The notes: generated by a model from the sequence alone, not told the origin. 64,000 bases of DNA from Pseudoflavonifractor sp050943825 (GCF_050943825.1 NZ_JBMNPX010000012.1:17369-81368); one strand, 5' to 3'. Positions 8,987 through 19,440 are shown, counted from the first letter of the stretch. Numbers and translations are program-made.

Positions 8987-9730
8987 ATGGCAAAAAAAGT
9001 AGTGAAGCGTAACCTGGTGGACCAGGTCTGCGAGTTTATTCGGGACTCCATTATAAATGGCGACTACCGGCCCGGGGACAAGCTCCCCTCGGAAAACGAT
9101 CTGGCCGAGGAATACGGTACCAGCCGTCTGACCGTCCGGCTGGCCATTCAGAAGCTCAATGCCATGGAGCTTCTGGAGACCAGAGTGGGCGAGGGCTCCT
9201 ATGTCAAGGATTTCAATTTTCAGCAGTACATCGACAATATTTCCAGCCTTATCTTCTCCCCTTCCATGATGGGGGATATCAAGGACTTCCGGCTCCATGT
9301 GGAGACCGGGTTCACCGTTCTGGCCGCCCATAACCGCACGGAGGAGGAGCTGGCTGAGCTGGCCGGCCTCTGCGAGGCATATGAGTCCCTCTACAATCAG
9401 GATGAGAGCGGTGATTCTGAGGCGCTTTGGACCGCCCTAGCTGAGAAGGACTTTGAAATCCATATGAAGATCTGCGAAATGTCCCACAATAAACTTTTCC
9501 AGCTCACCTATATGACCATGAGGAATCTGATGGTGGACTATATGCGGGAGATTATCCGCACCCGGAAGGCCCGCTATGAGCAGAACCAGGAGCAGGGCAA
9601 GTTTGTGGCCTCTCTCTCCACCCACCGCAAGCTGTACGAGGCCCTCCGCCTGCAGGATGAGGCCGCCTGCCGCAGTGTGCTGGAGAGCATGGTGAACTAC
9701 GAAATCCTCATGCCGGACAGCTATCTTTAA
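8987..9730 (+). CDS. GntR-family transcriptional regulator (FadR-like, FCD ligand domain)
   Basis: 247 residues. N-terminal GntR winged helix (about 8-75: VDQVCEFIRDSIINGDYRPGDKLPSENDLAEEYGTSRLTVR...LETRVGEGSYV), then an all-helical FCD-type effector domain (about 90-230) with the usual spaced His/Asp metal positions (DFRLHVETGF; EKDFEIHMKI; STHRKLYEALRLQDE). FadR-subfamily proteins commonly repress sugar-acid or organic-acid catabolism and are relieved by the substrate. It follows the permease/dehydratase pair after a terminator, with its own -10 box, so it is the obvious candidate regulator of them. Confidence 0.9.
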   Translation: MAKKVVKRNLVDQVCEFIRDSIINGDYRPGDKLPSENDLAEEYGTSRLTVRLAIQKLNAMELLETRVGEGSYVKDFNFQQYIDNISSLIFSPSMMGDIKDFRLHVETGFTVLAAHNRTEEELAELAGLCEAYESLYNQDESGDSEALWTALAEKDFEIHMKICEMSHNKLFQLTYMTMRNLMVDYMREIIRTRKARYEQNQEQGKFVASLSTHRKLYEALRLQDEAACRSVLESMVNYEILMPDSYL

Positions 9731-9740
9731 TTACGAGCAC

Positions 9741-9778
9741 AAAAGACGCGCACCGCGGACAGGCGGTGCGCGTCTTTT
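9741..9778 (+). terminator. Strong bidirectional terminator, copy 1
   Basis: Sixteen-base-pair perfect stem AAAAGACGCGCACCGC / GCGGTGCGCGTCTTTT around a six-base loop. The same stem recurs at 11443-11481 on the other side of the MarR/FUSC module. Confidence 0.9.
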
Positions 9779-9824
9779 GTCTTCCGGTTCTCTTTTTCCC
9801 ATGTGACGCTGTTTTATTACCCTA

Positions 9825-9852
9825 TTGACAAAAAGATTTTGCGGCATATGAT
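9825..9852 (+). promoter_or_regulatory. Promoter of the marR-like gene
   Basis: Consensus TTGACA (9825-9830), 16-base spacer, TATGAT (9847-9852), with a strong ribosome site GAGAGGAGA just before the ATG at 9886. Confidence 0.75.
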
Positions 9853-9865
9853 TAACAAAGTTAAT
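9851..9865. promoter_or_regulatory. Palindromic operator of the MarR regulator
   Basis: The perfect dyad ATTAAC-AAA-GTTAAT overlaps the end of the -10 box and the likely start point, where a MarR-type dimer would block transcription of its own operon. Palindrome is seen directly; binding is inference. Confidence 0.55.
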
Positions 9866-9885
9866 TATATAGAGAGGAGAACCAT

Positions 9886-10329
9886 ATGGAGTGGACAGAC
9901 ATGGTTCACTATCAGCAGCAAATGCAAAAAATCATGCGTTCTCTGCTGCCTGAGCGCAAATCTGCGCTGACTGTCAGTGAATGTGAACTTCTGGCACATC
10001 TGTACCTGCGGCCTGAGCAGAACACCCCTGTTCTGCTCAGTCAGGGAACCGGAATGAAAAAGGAAGCGGTGAGCCGCTGCCTGAAAACCCTCTACGAAAA
10101 AAACTGCATATCCAAACAGCGGAATGCAGCCGATGAGCGGAGCTACCAGCTATCCATCACCGAGGCCGGCCGTGCAGAGTTGAAAAAGGGATACGAGAGC
10201 ATTTTGCAGCCTTTTTATGACCTGTGGCGGAGTTCCGGCAAGGATTTTGAGATGTTTATGTACTATGCGGATAAGCTTGCCGCACATATTGAGAAAGGGC
10301 ATGAAAACAACGAAAATGAAATTTTATGA
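9886..10329 (+). CDS. MarR-family transcriptional regulator
   Basis: 147 residues with the MarR winged helix: helices LTVSECELLAHLYLRPEQ, recognition region LLSQGTGMKKEAVSRCLKTLYEKNCI, and wing SKQRNAADERSYQLSITEAGRAEL (the DxRS/Y wing motif is intact). MarR dimers usually repress efflux genes and are released by phenolic or other toxic ligands. The last 29 bases overlap the start of the FUSC-type transporter reading frame, so the two are co-transcribed; the transporter is the likely regulated function. A palindromic operator overlies its promoter. Confidence 0.9.
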   Translation: MEWTDMVHYQQQMQKIMRSLLPERKSALTVSECELLAHLYLRPEQNTPVLLSQGTGMKKEAVSRCLKTLYEKNCISKQRNAADERSYQLSITEAGRAELKKGYESILQPFYDLWRSSGKDFEMFMYYADKLAAHIEKGHENNENEIL

Positions 10330-10693
10330 CGCGCTGCAGCTGGACCCTGCCATCCTCAAGCGTAAAATTGCCGCCTGCGGCACAAGGCAGGAAAAGCTGT
10401 ATTACTGGACGGCCATTGCCGCACGTTCTGCATTGATTGTGGCCTTTGCCATCGTATTCATAAGCCTGCTGTCCAGTGTGTTCGGCTCTGACAACACCCC
10501 GCTGGCCGTGGCGCTGTTCTGCATCATGCTGGGTATCCGTTTTGTCAATTTTGAGTACTGCATTGGGGACTCACTCTTCACTCTGGCGGCTGCGCTGGCT
10601 ATTCTGGTACTGTCGCCCAGTGCGGCGGCAGTGGTTCCGCCGGTTTTCCTGATTCCGCTCCACTTTGTCAGCTTTTTGCCCTTCTCTATATGA
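10301..10693 (+). CDS. FUSC-type membrane transporter, N-terminal part (probable frameshift)
   Basis: 130 residues from ATG 10301 (MKTTKMKFYDALQLDPAILK...), overlapping the marR-like gene by 29 bases. Residues 40-125 hold three to four membrane segments (ALIVAFAIVFISLLSSVFG; LAVALFCIMLGIRFV; LFTLAAALAILVLSP). The frame ends at TGA 10691-10693, inside what should be a membrane segment. Adding one T to the T5 run at 10673-10677 would read SFFALLYMTTQRPEMGNGG and continue directly into the next frame, which carries the GNGGLYSF motif typical of FUSC/aromatic-acid exporter proteins. I think the two frames are one gene interrupted by a one-base deletion or a sequencing error; translational coupling via the ATGA overlap is the alternative. 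Confidence 0.6.
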   Translation: MKTTKMKFYDALQLDPAILKRKIAACGTRQEKLYYWTAIAARSALIVAFAIVFISLLSSVFGSDNTPLAVALFCIMLGIRFVNFEYCIGDSLFTLAAALAILVLSPSAAAVVPPVFLIPLHFVSFLPFSI

Positions 10694-11388
10694 CCACCCA
10701 GCGGCCTGAGATGGGAAACGGCGGCCTGTACAGCTTTGCATACATCTATCTTACGGGCAATCCCGTCACCGGTGAGGCCCTGATTCGCCGCGGCCTCCTG
10801 GCGCTGGTTGGCTATCTGCTCTGCGGTGCAATCCTGTTTGCCAAGCACCGGCATCAGCACCGTGAGGTCCGGTTTCATCATGTGGTGCGGAGGTTTGATC
10901 TGTCTCAACCAGTCTGCCTGTGGCAGCTGCGCATGGCGCTGGGTGTCAGCCTGGTCCTGACGGCCGGGCAGGTCTTTGGCGTGGAGCGGTTTATGTGGAT
11001 GGGCTTTGCCTGTGCGTCCCTGCTGTCGGAATACCCCTATTCCGGCAATACCTTCCCCCGTTTCCGGCAGAGAATCGCCGGAGCTGTGGCGGGTTCCTGT
11101 ATCTTTTTTGTCCTGTATCTGATTGTACCGGAAGCCCTGCGTCCGCTGCTGGGGCCACTGGGCGGATTGTGCCTGGGCTTCTGCACGGATTACCGGTACA
11201 AGACGGCAATGAACTGCCTGGGCGCCCTGATGCTGGGCGCCGGGATATACGGAATCCAGGGCGCTGTGGTCCTGCGTATCGCGGACACCCTTCTGGGTGT
11301 GACATTCGGTCTGGCCTTCGCGGCGCTCTTTCACCATCTGGTGGCCATCCGTTTTCTGCCCGCGCCCAAAGCAGAGCAGCCGCTCTGA
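10690..11388 (+). CDS. FUSC-type membrane transporter, C-terminal part (probable frameshift)
   Basis: 232 residues continuing the gene above in the other frame; its ATG overlaps the stop of the first frame by four bases and has no clear ribosome site. It starts MTTQRPEMGNGGLYSFAYIY and has about six membrane segments in two groups separated by a soluble loop (HRHQHREVRFHHVVRRF). FUSC proteins form homodimeric or tripartite-like efflux channels for aromatic acids and similar compounds. As a stand-alone protein it would lack the first membrane half. Function inferred from the membrane layout, the PEMGNGG motif and the MarR partner. Confidence 0.6.
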   Translation: MTTQRPEMGNGGLYSFAYIYLTGNPVTGEALIRRGLLALVGYLLCGAILFAKHRHQHREVRFHHVVRRFDLSQPVCLWQLRMALGVSLVLTAGQVFGVERFMWMGFACASLLSEYPYSGNTFPRFRQRIAGAVAGSCIFFVLYLIVPEALRPLLGPLGGLCLGFCTDYRYKTAMNCLGALMLGAGIYGIQGAVVLRIADTLLGVTFGLAFAALFHHLVAIRFLPAPKAEQPL

Positions 11389-11442
11389 CGCAATCGCTCG
11401 GATTCTGTCCTTCTATCCGGCAGCAAGCACAAACGCAAATAC

Positions 11443-11481
11443 AAAAGACGCGCACCGCCTGACAGCGGTGCGCGTCTTTTT
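11443..11481. terminator. Bidirectional terminator, copy 2
   Basis: Same 16-base arms as the terminator at 9741-9778, with loop CTGACA and five T on the plus strand. It ends the transporter transcript and also faces the converging DUF1292 gene. Confidence 0.9.
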
Positions 11482-11538
11482 GCTGTGGCAGACAGTCCCG
11501 GCTGTATGCCGAGAGTCTCCCGTGCTCACATGGACAGC

Positions 11539-11820
11539 TTATTCCTCGTCGGCAAACTCAAACTCGTCCTTGTACTTCTCCTTGAAGATGCCGAACACAG
11601 CCTGCAGCGTCTCTTCATCCTCAACGCCCAGGTAGTTCTCCTCCTCGCTGTCCGGATCCGTGTGGTCCACCTGGAGGATGACCACTTCCCCGTCTCCGCT
11701 CTCCGGCAGCAGAACGACATACTCCTCCGCGTCATATTCAATCAGGTCCAGGAACTCAAACCGAACCGCGTTTCCGTTCTCGTCGTTGAGTACGATGATG
11801 TTGCTGAGATTCTCGTCCAT
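11539..11820 (-). CDS. DUF1292 family protein
   Basis: 93 residues, strongly acidic, beginning MDENLSNIIVLNDENGNAVRF with the family pattern EFLDLIEYDAEEYVVLLP and a second strand block EVVILQVDHTDPDSEEENYLGVEDEE. DUF1292 proteins are small soluble Firmicute proteins often found beside yrrK/alaS-type housekeeping genes; their biochemical role is not established. Here the gene stands alone downstream of ppdK with a terminator between them. Confidence 0.85.
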   Translation of the reverse strand: MDENLSNIIVLNDENGNAVRFEFLDLIEYDAEEYVVLLPESGDGEVVILQVDHTDPDSEEENYLGVEDEETLQAVFGIFKEKYKDEFEFADEE

Positions 11821-11861
11821 GCTCTCTTTCCTCCTCTCGCGTCAGAACTTGGCCAGTTGCA

Positions 11862-11896
11862 AAACAGGCGCACCGTTTTTGAGCGGTGCGCCTGTT
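11862..11896 (-). terminator. Terminator of ppdK
   Basis: Stem AACAGGCGCACCG / CGGTGCGCCTGTT with a short T tract on the minus strand, between the ppdK stop and the DUF1292 start. Its core GGCGCACCG resembles the stems at 9741 and 11443. Confidence 0.7.
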
Positions 11897-11932
11897 CATT
11901 TGGATAGGGTTTTCGCCGTTGCTCCGGTTGAT

Positions 11933-14566
<2,634 letters not shown>

Positions 14567-14688
14567 GTATACTTCCTCCTTAGCGGGATGGGGATGCAAG
14601 CGTGGTGTCTGTCCTTCCGGAGGGGACGACAGGTTCTCCCCGAAAGACGCGCAGGCTGCCGCTGCCTGATTTCCCCTTAATGGAAATC

Positions 14689-14716
14689 ATTATATCATTT
14701 TGTCAAAACTTTTCAA
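14689..14716 (-). promoter_or_regulatory. Promoter of ppdK
   Basis: On the minus strand TTGAAA (14716-14711), 16-base spacer, TATAAT (14694-14689), giving an untranslated leader of about 115 bases. The remainder of the 14567-14961 gap is AT-rich and contains no supported gene apart from the cobO-type terminator. Confidence 0.7.
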
Positions 14717-14913
14717 GGTTTCATTGTATAAATTATGCAATATTTTATCTGACTGAAAATTTACCTGGTTTTTTGACTTTAAAGAATACACTTTTTGGTC
14801 ATTTCTTTCGTTTTCCTGTTTTTGTTATTGTATGAAATGTTATTTTTATTTCTTTTTTAGCCAATTCATTTGTGCGGTTTTATATTCCAAATTATCCATT
14901 TTTCCATCTATGA

Positions 14914-14949
14914 AAGACAAAAAGCGCGCCGGGCTTCCGCCCGGCGCGC
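14914..14949 (-). terminator. Terminator of the adenosyltransferase/nitroreductase unit
   Basis: Ten-base-pair GC stem GCGCGCCGGG / CCCGGCGCGC followed on the minus strand by TTTTTGTCTTT. Confidence 0.9.
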
Positions 14950-14961
14950 ACACTCTGTCTT

Positions 14962-15477
14962 TTACCACTCGATGCCCTTCCGGGCGGCCACGCCCTTGTC
15001 AAAGGGGTGGCGGATTTTTTTCATCTCGGTGATGTAGTCGGCCCGTTCCACCAGGGCGGGGTCCGGGTCCCGGCCGGTGATGACCACCTCCAGGTCCTCC
15101 GGTGCGCCGTCCAGGAAGGAGAGCACATCCGCCAGAGGCAGCAGCCCGGTGGACACCGCGGCGCAGCACTCGTCCAGCACCACCAGACCGCAGTCCCCCG
15201 CCTTCGCCAGCTGGGACACCCGCTCCAGGGTACTCTTCAGCTGCACGGCGCAGGCCGCCTTCTCCTCCTCATTCATCTGGAAGGTGAACTTCACCTGCTC
15301 CGGGGCAGGCAGCAGCGTCACGCCGGGCACCCGGGCGATGGCGTCCCGCTCGCCGCTGTCCCCGCTCTTGAGGAACTGGGCGATGACCACCTTTCTCCCC
15401 CGGCCCGCCGCACGCAGGGCCAGGCCAAAGGCACAGGTGGTCTTTCCCTTTCCGTCTCCGCAGTAGATATGAATCAT
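14962..15477 (-). CDS. cobO: Cob(I)yrinic acid a,c-diamide adenosyltransferase (CobO/CobA/BtuR type)
   Basis: 171 residues, complete. Starts MIHIYCGDGKGKTTCAFGLALRAAG: the P-loop GDGKGKTT binds ATP in the inverted orientation typical of this family. Downstream motifs VVIAQFLKSGDSGE, VVLDECCAAVSTGLL and VVITGRDPDPALVERADYITEM are all family hallmarks. It transfers the adenosyl group of ATP to reduced corrinoid, making the coenzyme B12 form. The start overlaps the end of the nitroreductase-like gene by four bases (ATGA), implying translational coupling; such a flavin protein could supply electrons for the Co(II) to Co(I) step, but that is speculative. Confidence 0.93.
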   Translation of the reverse strand: MIHIYCGDGKGKTTCAFGLALRAAGRGRKVVIAQFLKSGDSGERDAIARVPGVTLLPAPEQVKFTFQMNEEEKAACAVQLKSTLERVSQLAKAGDCGLVVLDECCAAVSTGLLPLADVLSFLDGAPEDLEVVITGRDPDPALVERADYITEMKKIRHPFDKGVAARKGIEW

Positions 15478-16223
15478 GGATTTTCCTCCTTTTCGCCTAA
15501 ATCCGCCAGGTACCGCTCCGCAGAGCGGGTCATTTCCCTGGAAAAATCACTGTTGTACTTCCGGGCGCAGAAGGCCTGCACCCACGCCTCAAAGCCCTTG
15601 TCCCCCGCCCGGCGCTCCAGCATGGCCCGCAGCTCACCGCCGTCCATATGGCGGTACCGGTTCTCGTGGACAATGTGCTCCATGGCGCACCGCTCCGGCT
15701 TGGGCCGTGCCTTCTGCTGCTCTGTGGGCCAGCCCAGCACCAGCATCACCGCGGGCAGCACCCACTCGGGCAGGGAGAGCAGGCGGCGGTGGTCCTCATA
15801 CCGCTCCAGAATGTCCCCGATATAGCAGGACCCCAGGCCCAGGCTCTCAGCCGCCACCACCGCGTTCTGGGCGGCAATGGCCGCGTCGGTAATGGCCAGG
15901 AGCATGTCGCCCGCACCGGGCCGGCGGGGCGTGCACCCCGCCTCCACATAGGCGTCGTACCACTTGCGGCAGTCGGCGCAGAACACCAGCACCACCGGCG
16001 CCCTGGCAATAAAGGGCTGGTTGTCGCAGGTGACGGCCAGGGCGTCCTTCAGCGCCTGGTCGGTGACGTCCAGTATGGTGTACAGCTGCTGGCAGCCCGC
16101 CGACGGCGCCTGGCAGGCCGCCTCCAGCACCGCCCGCTTCAGCGCCTCGGGCACCGGCTCGTCCGTATAGGCCCGCACCGACTTGCGTCTGTACAGGCTT
16201 TCCATGATCTCATTGCGCTCCAT
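15474..16223 (-). CDS. Nitroreductase-family flavoprotein
   Basis: 249 residues from ATG 16223, which is 7 bases after GGAGG; an in-frame GTG two codons earlier is too close to the site. N-terminal FMN-binding pattern ESLYRRKSVRAYTDEPVPEALKRAVLEAACQAPSAG is that of oxygen-insensitive nitroreductases (Arg/Ser/Arg triad contacting FMN phosphate). The C-terminal block LGLGSCYIGDILE...VLGWP completes the fold. An extended C-terminal tail (ALERRAGDKGFEAWVQAFCARKYNSDFS) is common in clostridial members. First gene of a two-gene unit with cobO. Physiological substrate unknown; NAD(P)H-dependent reduction of small aromatic or flavin substrates is expected. Confidence 0.88.
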   Translation of the reverse strand: MERNEIMESLYRRKSVRAYTDEPVPEALKRAVLEAACQAPSAGCQQLYTILDVTDQALKDALAVTCDNQPFIARAPVVLVFCADCRKWYDAYVEAGCTPRRPGAGDMLLAITDAAIAAQNAVVAAESLGLGSCYIGDILERYEDHRRLLSLPEWVLPAVMLVLGWPTEQQKARPKPERCAMEHIVHENRYRHMDGGELRAMLERRAGDKGFEAWVQAFCARKYNSDFSREMTRSAERYLADLGEKEENP

Positions 16224-16351
16224 GGGCACACCTCCATCCGCCCCGGCCGCCGGGGCGCCTCTGTGTTTCTTTCCCCACTATACCAGACCCGTCCCTCCGG
16301 CGCAATCCCCCCTTTACAGCACCACAGGACGAAATACCGTACAATATTCCC

Positions 16352-16380
16352 TTGTGCTTCTCTCCGTCTTTTGTTAAAAT
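16352..16380 (+). promoter_or_regulatory. Promoter of the alcohol dehydrogenase gene
   Basis: TTGTGC (16352-16357), 17-base spacer, TAAAAT (16375-16380), about 35 bases before the start codon with an AGGAGGGG ribosome site. Confidence 0.55.
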
Positions 16381-16415
16381 ATCCATAATGTCAAATACTT
16401 CAGGAGGGGCCGGCT

Positions 16416-17549
16416 ATGCGGGAATTCAGTTTCAGCACCAGAATCTTTTTCGGCGAGGGCGCTCTGGAGCGCCTGGCGCAGGTAAAGAACAAGCGGGTCA
16501 TGATGGTCACCGACCGGTATATGGCCCAGTCGGGCACAGCGGAGCGGGTGGCTTCTCACCTGACCGACTGTCAGCTCACCATTTTCAGCGACGTCACCCC
16601 GGACCCCTCTATTCATGTGGTCTCCCAGGGTGTGAAGGTCCTGCTGGACTGCAAGGCCGAGGTGATGATCGCCCTGGGCGGCGGCTCTCCCATCGACGCG
16701 GCCAAGGCCATCCGGGCAGTGGCCGGAAAGATGGAGAACGGCGTCCAGGTTGAGGAGTGCTTCGCCATCCCCACCACCAGCGGCACCGGCTCCGAGGTCA
16801 CCGAGGCCGCCGTCATCACGGATACGGATCAGGGCGTCAAGTACCCCCTGGTCAGCCGGGAGCTGCGTCCCCCCATCGCCATTCTGGACCCGGAGCTGGT
16901 GCTCTCCGCGCCTCCTTCGGTCACCGCGGACACGGGTATGGACGTGCTCACCCACGCGCTGGAGGCCCACGTGGCCAACGCCGCCAGCGACTTTACCGAC
17001 GCCCTGGCTGAGAAGTCCATCGCCCTCACCTTCCGCTTCCTGCCCATCGCCGCCCTGGACGGCTCCGACCTCCACGCCCGTGAGCGGATGCACAATGCCT
17101 CCTGTATGGCCGGTCTGGCCTTCAACTCGGCGGGCCTGGGCGTGTGCCACTCCATTGCCCACGCAGTGGGCGGCCAGCTCCATGTGTCCCACGGCAGGCT
17201 CAACGCCATGCTGCTGCCCCATGTGCTGGCCTTCAACGCCGACCTGCAGAACCCCGCCGGCTTTACCCTGGCGGCCAGAAAATATCAGCACATCGCCAAG
17301 CTCCTCTACCTCCCCGCCCCCACGGTGCGGCTGGGCGTGACCAACCTGATCACCGAGGTGGAGCGGCTGATGCAGACCATCAACGTGCCCGCCACCCTGC
17401 GGGAATGCGGCGCGGATATGGACAAGTTCAAGGCCGTCCGGGGCGACATCGTCCGGGCCGCCCTCAACGACCGCTTTGTGAAGGACAACCCCCGTCCCGT
17501 CCGGGAGCGGGATGTGGAGATGCTCCTGTCCAAACTGGCGGGCGAATAA
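16416..17549 (+). CDS. Iron-containing alcohol dehydrogenase
   Basis: 377 residues, complete group III Fe-dependent dehydrogenase. NAD-binding signature ALGGGSPIDAAKAI at about 90-103, then IPTTSGTGSEVTEAAVI, and the metal site: Asp of TADTGMDVLTHALEAHVAN, two His in GLGVCHSIAHAVGGQLHVSHGRLNA. Short length and N-terminus (REFSFSTRIFFGEGAL) resemble the PduQ/EutG-like branch that reduces aldehydes to alcohols with NADH, but no microcompartment genes are nearby, so it is probably a general fermentative enzyme. Monocistronic: own promoter, followed by a run of hairpins. Confidence 0.92.
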   Translation: MREFSFSTRIFFGEGALERLAQVKNKRVMMVTDRYMAQSGTAERVASHLTDCQLTIFSDVTPDPSIHVVSQGVKVLLDCKAEVMIALGGGSPIDAAKAIRAVAGKMENGVQVEECFAIPTTSGTGSEVTEAAVITDTDQGVKYPLVSRELRPPIAILDPELVLSAPPSVTADTGMDVLTHALEAHVANAASDFTDALAEKSIALTFRFLPIAALDGSDLHARERMHNASCMAGLAFNSAGLGVCHSIAHAVGGQLHVSHGRLNAMLLPHVLAFNADLQNPAGFTLAARKYQHIAKLLYLPAPTVRLGVTNLITEVERLMQTINVPATLRECGADMDKFKAVRGDIVRAALNDRFVKDNPRPVRERDVEMLLSKLAGE

Positions 17550-17563
17550 AATCCGTACTTTTC

Positions 17564-17786
17564 CACCGGCGGGCAGCCCAGCTGCCCGCCGGTTCAGCCT
17601 GTCGAAAAAGTTTTTTCGACAGGCTGCTGCACTTTTTCAAACTTTTTAAAAGTTTGAAAAAGTGGTTTAATTGCACGCGAAAGACAACCCTGACGGTTTT
17701 CTTTCACACTATCTTTCCCTCCGAAACCTTTGGCCGAAGAGTTTATCGACACCTGCACCGGCGGGCAGCCCAGCTGCCCGCCGGTT
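17564..17786. repeat. Cluster of three palindrome types with a 30-base direct repeat
   Basis: Four hairpins in 220 bases: an 11-bp stem CCGGCGGGCAG/CTGCCCGCCGG at 17566-17592; a 15-bp stem CAGCCTGTCGAAAAA and complement at 17595-17626; a 14-bp stem CACTTTTTCAAACT and complement at 17630-17664; and a second identical copy of the first at 17758-17784, with flanks so that about 30 bases repeat exactly (17565-17594 and 17757-17786). The first may terminate the dehydrogenase transcript; the last precedes the DUF975 gene and is followed by TTTTCT. The combination looks like a REP/BIME-like intergenic repeat rather than simple terminators. Confidence 0.7.
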
Positions 17787-17857
17787 TTCTCTGTCCATTT
17801 GCATTTGGGCTGCGGGTATGGTATGATGCTCACATCCGGGAGAGGAGGAATCCGCTC

Positions 17858-18901
17858 ATGTACAATTCAACCATGTTCGGCACGCCTGTGCCTGTCAACC
17901 GCCGGGAACTGAAGCGGGCAGCCCGCCAGGACCTGCGCACCGCCCGGCCCAGGGTATGGAAGGTGACGCTGGTCTATCTTCTGCTCACCACCGGCCTGCT
18001 TCTGCTGCTCAACCTGATCCTTGGAAATTCGGTGACCTATACCCGGGACCTGCTGGCCACCCTGCTCACCACCGATGACCCGCAGCTCCTGATGAACGCC
18101 CTGAGCGCTTCCAGCTCGCCGGTGGCGGTGCCCGTGTTTTTCCTTCAGATTCTCCTCCAGCTCTACACTGTGGTCCTCAGTTTCGGCTACTACGGCTACA
18201 CCCTCCGGCGCAGCCGCGGGGAGGAGACCTCCTTCGGCGACCTGCTGGGCGGCTTCGGCATGACGGGCCGGGTCATTGTGATGAACCTGATTGTCCTGGC
18301 CTTCTCCCTGTGCTGGGCGGTGCTGGTGTTGGTGCCGGTGACCCTGGCCATGTCCTTCCTGATGACCCTGTTTGTAGTGGGCGTGTCGGCCGACGGCTCC
18401 GCTGTGCTGCTGTCCAACCAGATTATGCTGTTTTATGTGGTGCTCCTTGTGGTCTTTATCGCCGCCGCGCTGCTCATCCTGTTCCTCACCCTGCGGTACA
18501 CCATGGCCCCCTTCTGCCTGGCGGATCAGCCTGATGCCGGCCCCCTGGAGGCGGTGCGCCGCAGCCGCAGACTGCTCTTTGCCCGCTATGGAGAACTCTT
18601 CAAGCTGATCCTGTCCTTCCTGGGCTGGAGCATCCTGTCCACTGCGCTCTCTCTGCTGGTGTCCGGCGTATGCATCGGCCTGGGTTGCGGCTTCTTCCTC
18701 ACCTCGGGCAGCCTGAGTGCCCTCACCGCCGGTCTTTGGGCCGGGGAGGTGCTGTCCTTCCTGCTGCCTCTGCCCCTTACCATCTGGCTCAAGGGGTACT
18801 ACACCGGTACTCTGGCCCGGTACTACTGCGCCGTCTCTGCCGGCGAGCCCCGGCCCGCCAACGAGTGGCAGATGCCCGGAGAGGGCACCCGTCCCTTCTG
18901 A
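17858..18901 (+). CDS. DUF975-type integral membrane protein
   Basis: 347 residues from ATG 17858 (AGAGGAGG at 17841-17848); the longer open frame upstream runs through the hairpin cluster and is not credible. The N-terminus VNRRELKRAARQDLRTARPRVWKVTLVYLLLTTGLLLLL fits DUF975 (basic amphipathic helix, then first membrane span). About six membrane segments follow, with a cytoplasmic region DQPDAGPLEAVRRSRRLLFARYGELFKL between spans four and five, as in the family. Function unknown; DUF975 proteins are common in Firmicutes. Monocistronic. Confidence 0.8.
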   Translation: MYNSTMFGTPVPVNRRELKRAARQDLRTARPRVWKVTLVYLLLTTGLLLLLNLILGNSVTYTRDLLATLLTTDDPQLLMNALSASSSPVAVPVFFLQILLQLYTVVLSFGYYGYTLRRSRGEETSFGDLLGGFGMTGRVIVMNLIVLAFSLCWAVLVLVPVTLAMSFLMTLFVVGVSADGSAVLLSNQIMLFYVVLLVVFIAAALLILFLTLRYTMAPFCLADQPDAGPLEAVRRSRRLLFARYGELFKLILSFLGWSILSTALSLLVSGVCIGLGCGFFLTSGSLSALTAGLWAGEVLSFLLPLPLTIWLKGYYTGTLARYYCAVSAGEPRPANEWQMPGEGTRPF

Positions 18902-18920
18902 TTGCTGTCTGAAACAAACA

Positions 18921-18952
18921 AGCGGTCCGCCCCCTGCTGGGGGCGGACCGCT
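18921..18952. terminator. Bidirectional terminator between DUF975 and trmO genes
   Basis: Fourteen-base-pair stem AGCGGTCCGCCCCC / GGGGGCGGACCGCT with loop TGCT, between convergent genes. Confidence 0.9.
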
Positions 18953-18966
18953 TTATTCTTTGGGGC

Positions 18967-19431
18967 TCACTCTCCCCGGACTCTGGCCTCCTCATAGGTG
19001 TGGGGCCAGTCGGCGTGCCAGTAGGGCTCCTCCGTCTCCATCACCCGGTCCAGGCCGGAGGAGTAGGGCTTGATGTCCAGCACAGGCGTGCCGTCCTCCG
19101 CGTCGCTCCAGTCCAGGGTAATCACACCCCGCTCTCTGTCCACAGCCAGGATGCGTCCGGTGGACAGGGCGATGGGGTTGGGGCGGCTTGGGGACCGGCT
19201 GGCAAAGACCCCCATGGGTCCCGGTGTGCCCCGGTGGGGCGGCCGGACCTGGAGTCTGCTCCGGTCCTCCTGATTGTCCCGGCGGTGGAACCACCAGAGG
19301 ATGTGGACATGGCTGTACAGCTCCAGGCCCAGCAGGCCGGGGGCGTAGGTGGGCTCCAGCTCCACCCGGACGCCGTGCTCATCCTTGTGCAGCACGCCGA
19401 TGGGCGTGATATGCAGCGTCTGTTGTTCCAT
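18967..19431 (-). CDS. trmO: tRNA (N6-threonylcarbamoyladenosine37-N6)-methyltransferase TrmO
   Basis: 154 residues of the TsaA/YaeB/VirR-like beta-barrel family. Diagnostic blocks: ITPIGVLH at the start, YSHVHILWWFHR, GVFASRSPSRPNPIALST (the SAM and substrate pocket) and DGTPVLDIKPY. TrmO methylates t6A37 of tRNA-Thr. Lies 9 bases after the EFR1 ferredoxin-type gene on the same strand, hence probably co-transcribed. Typical archaeal/bacterial short form without the C-terminal domain of the E. coli enzyme. Confidence 0.92.
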   Translation of the reverse strand: MEQQTLHITPIGVLHKDEHGVRVELEPTYAPGLLGLELYSHVHILWWFHRRDNQEDRSRLQVRPPHRGTPGPMGVFASRSPSRPNPIALSTGRILAVDRERGVITLDWSDAEDGTPVLDIKPYSSGLDRVMETEEPYWHADWPHTYEEARVRGE

Positions 19432-19440
19432 GCCGTCTCC

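Noticed and set aside
14567..14961. Short open frames in the AT-rich gap between ppdK and cobO (for example 14602-14835, 14832-15032)
   Set aside because: No ribosome sites or recognisable features; the stretch is explained by promoter, leader and terminator.
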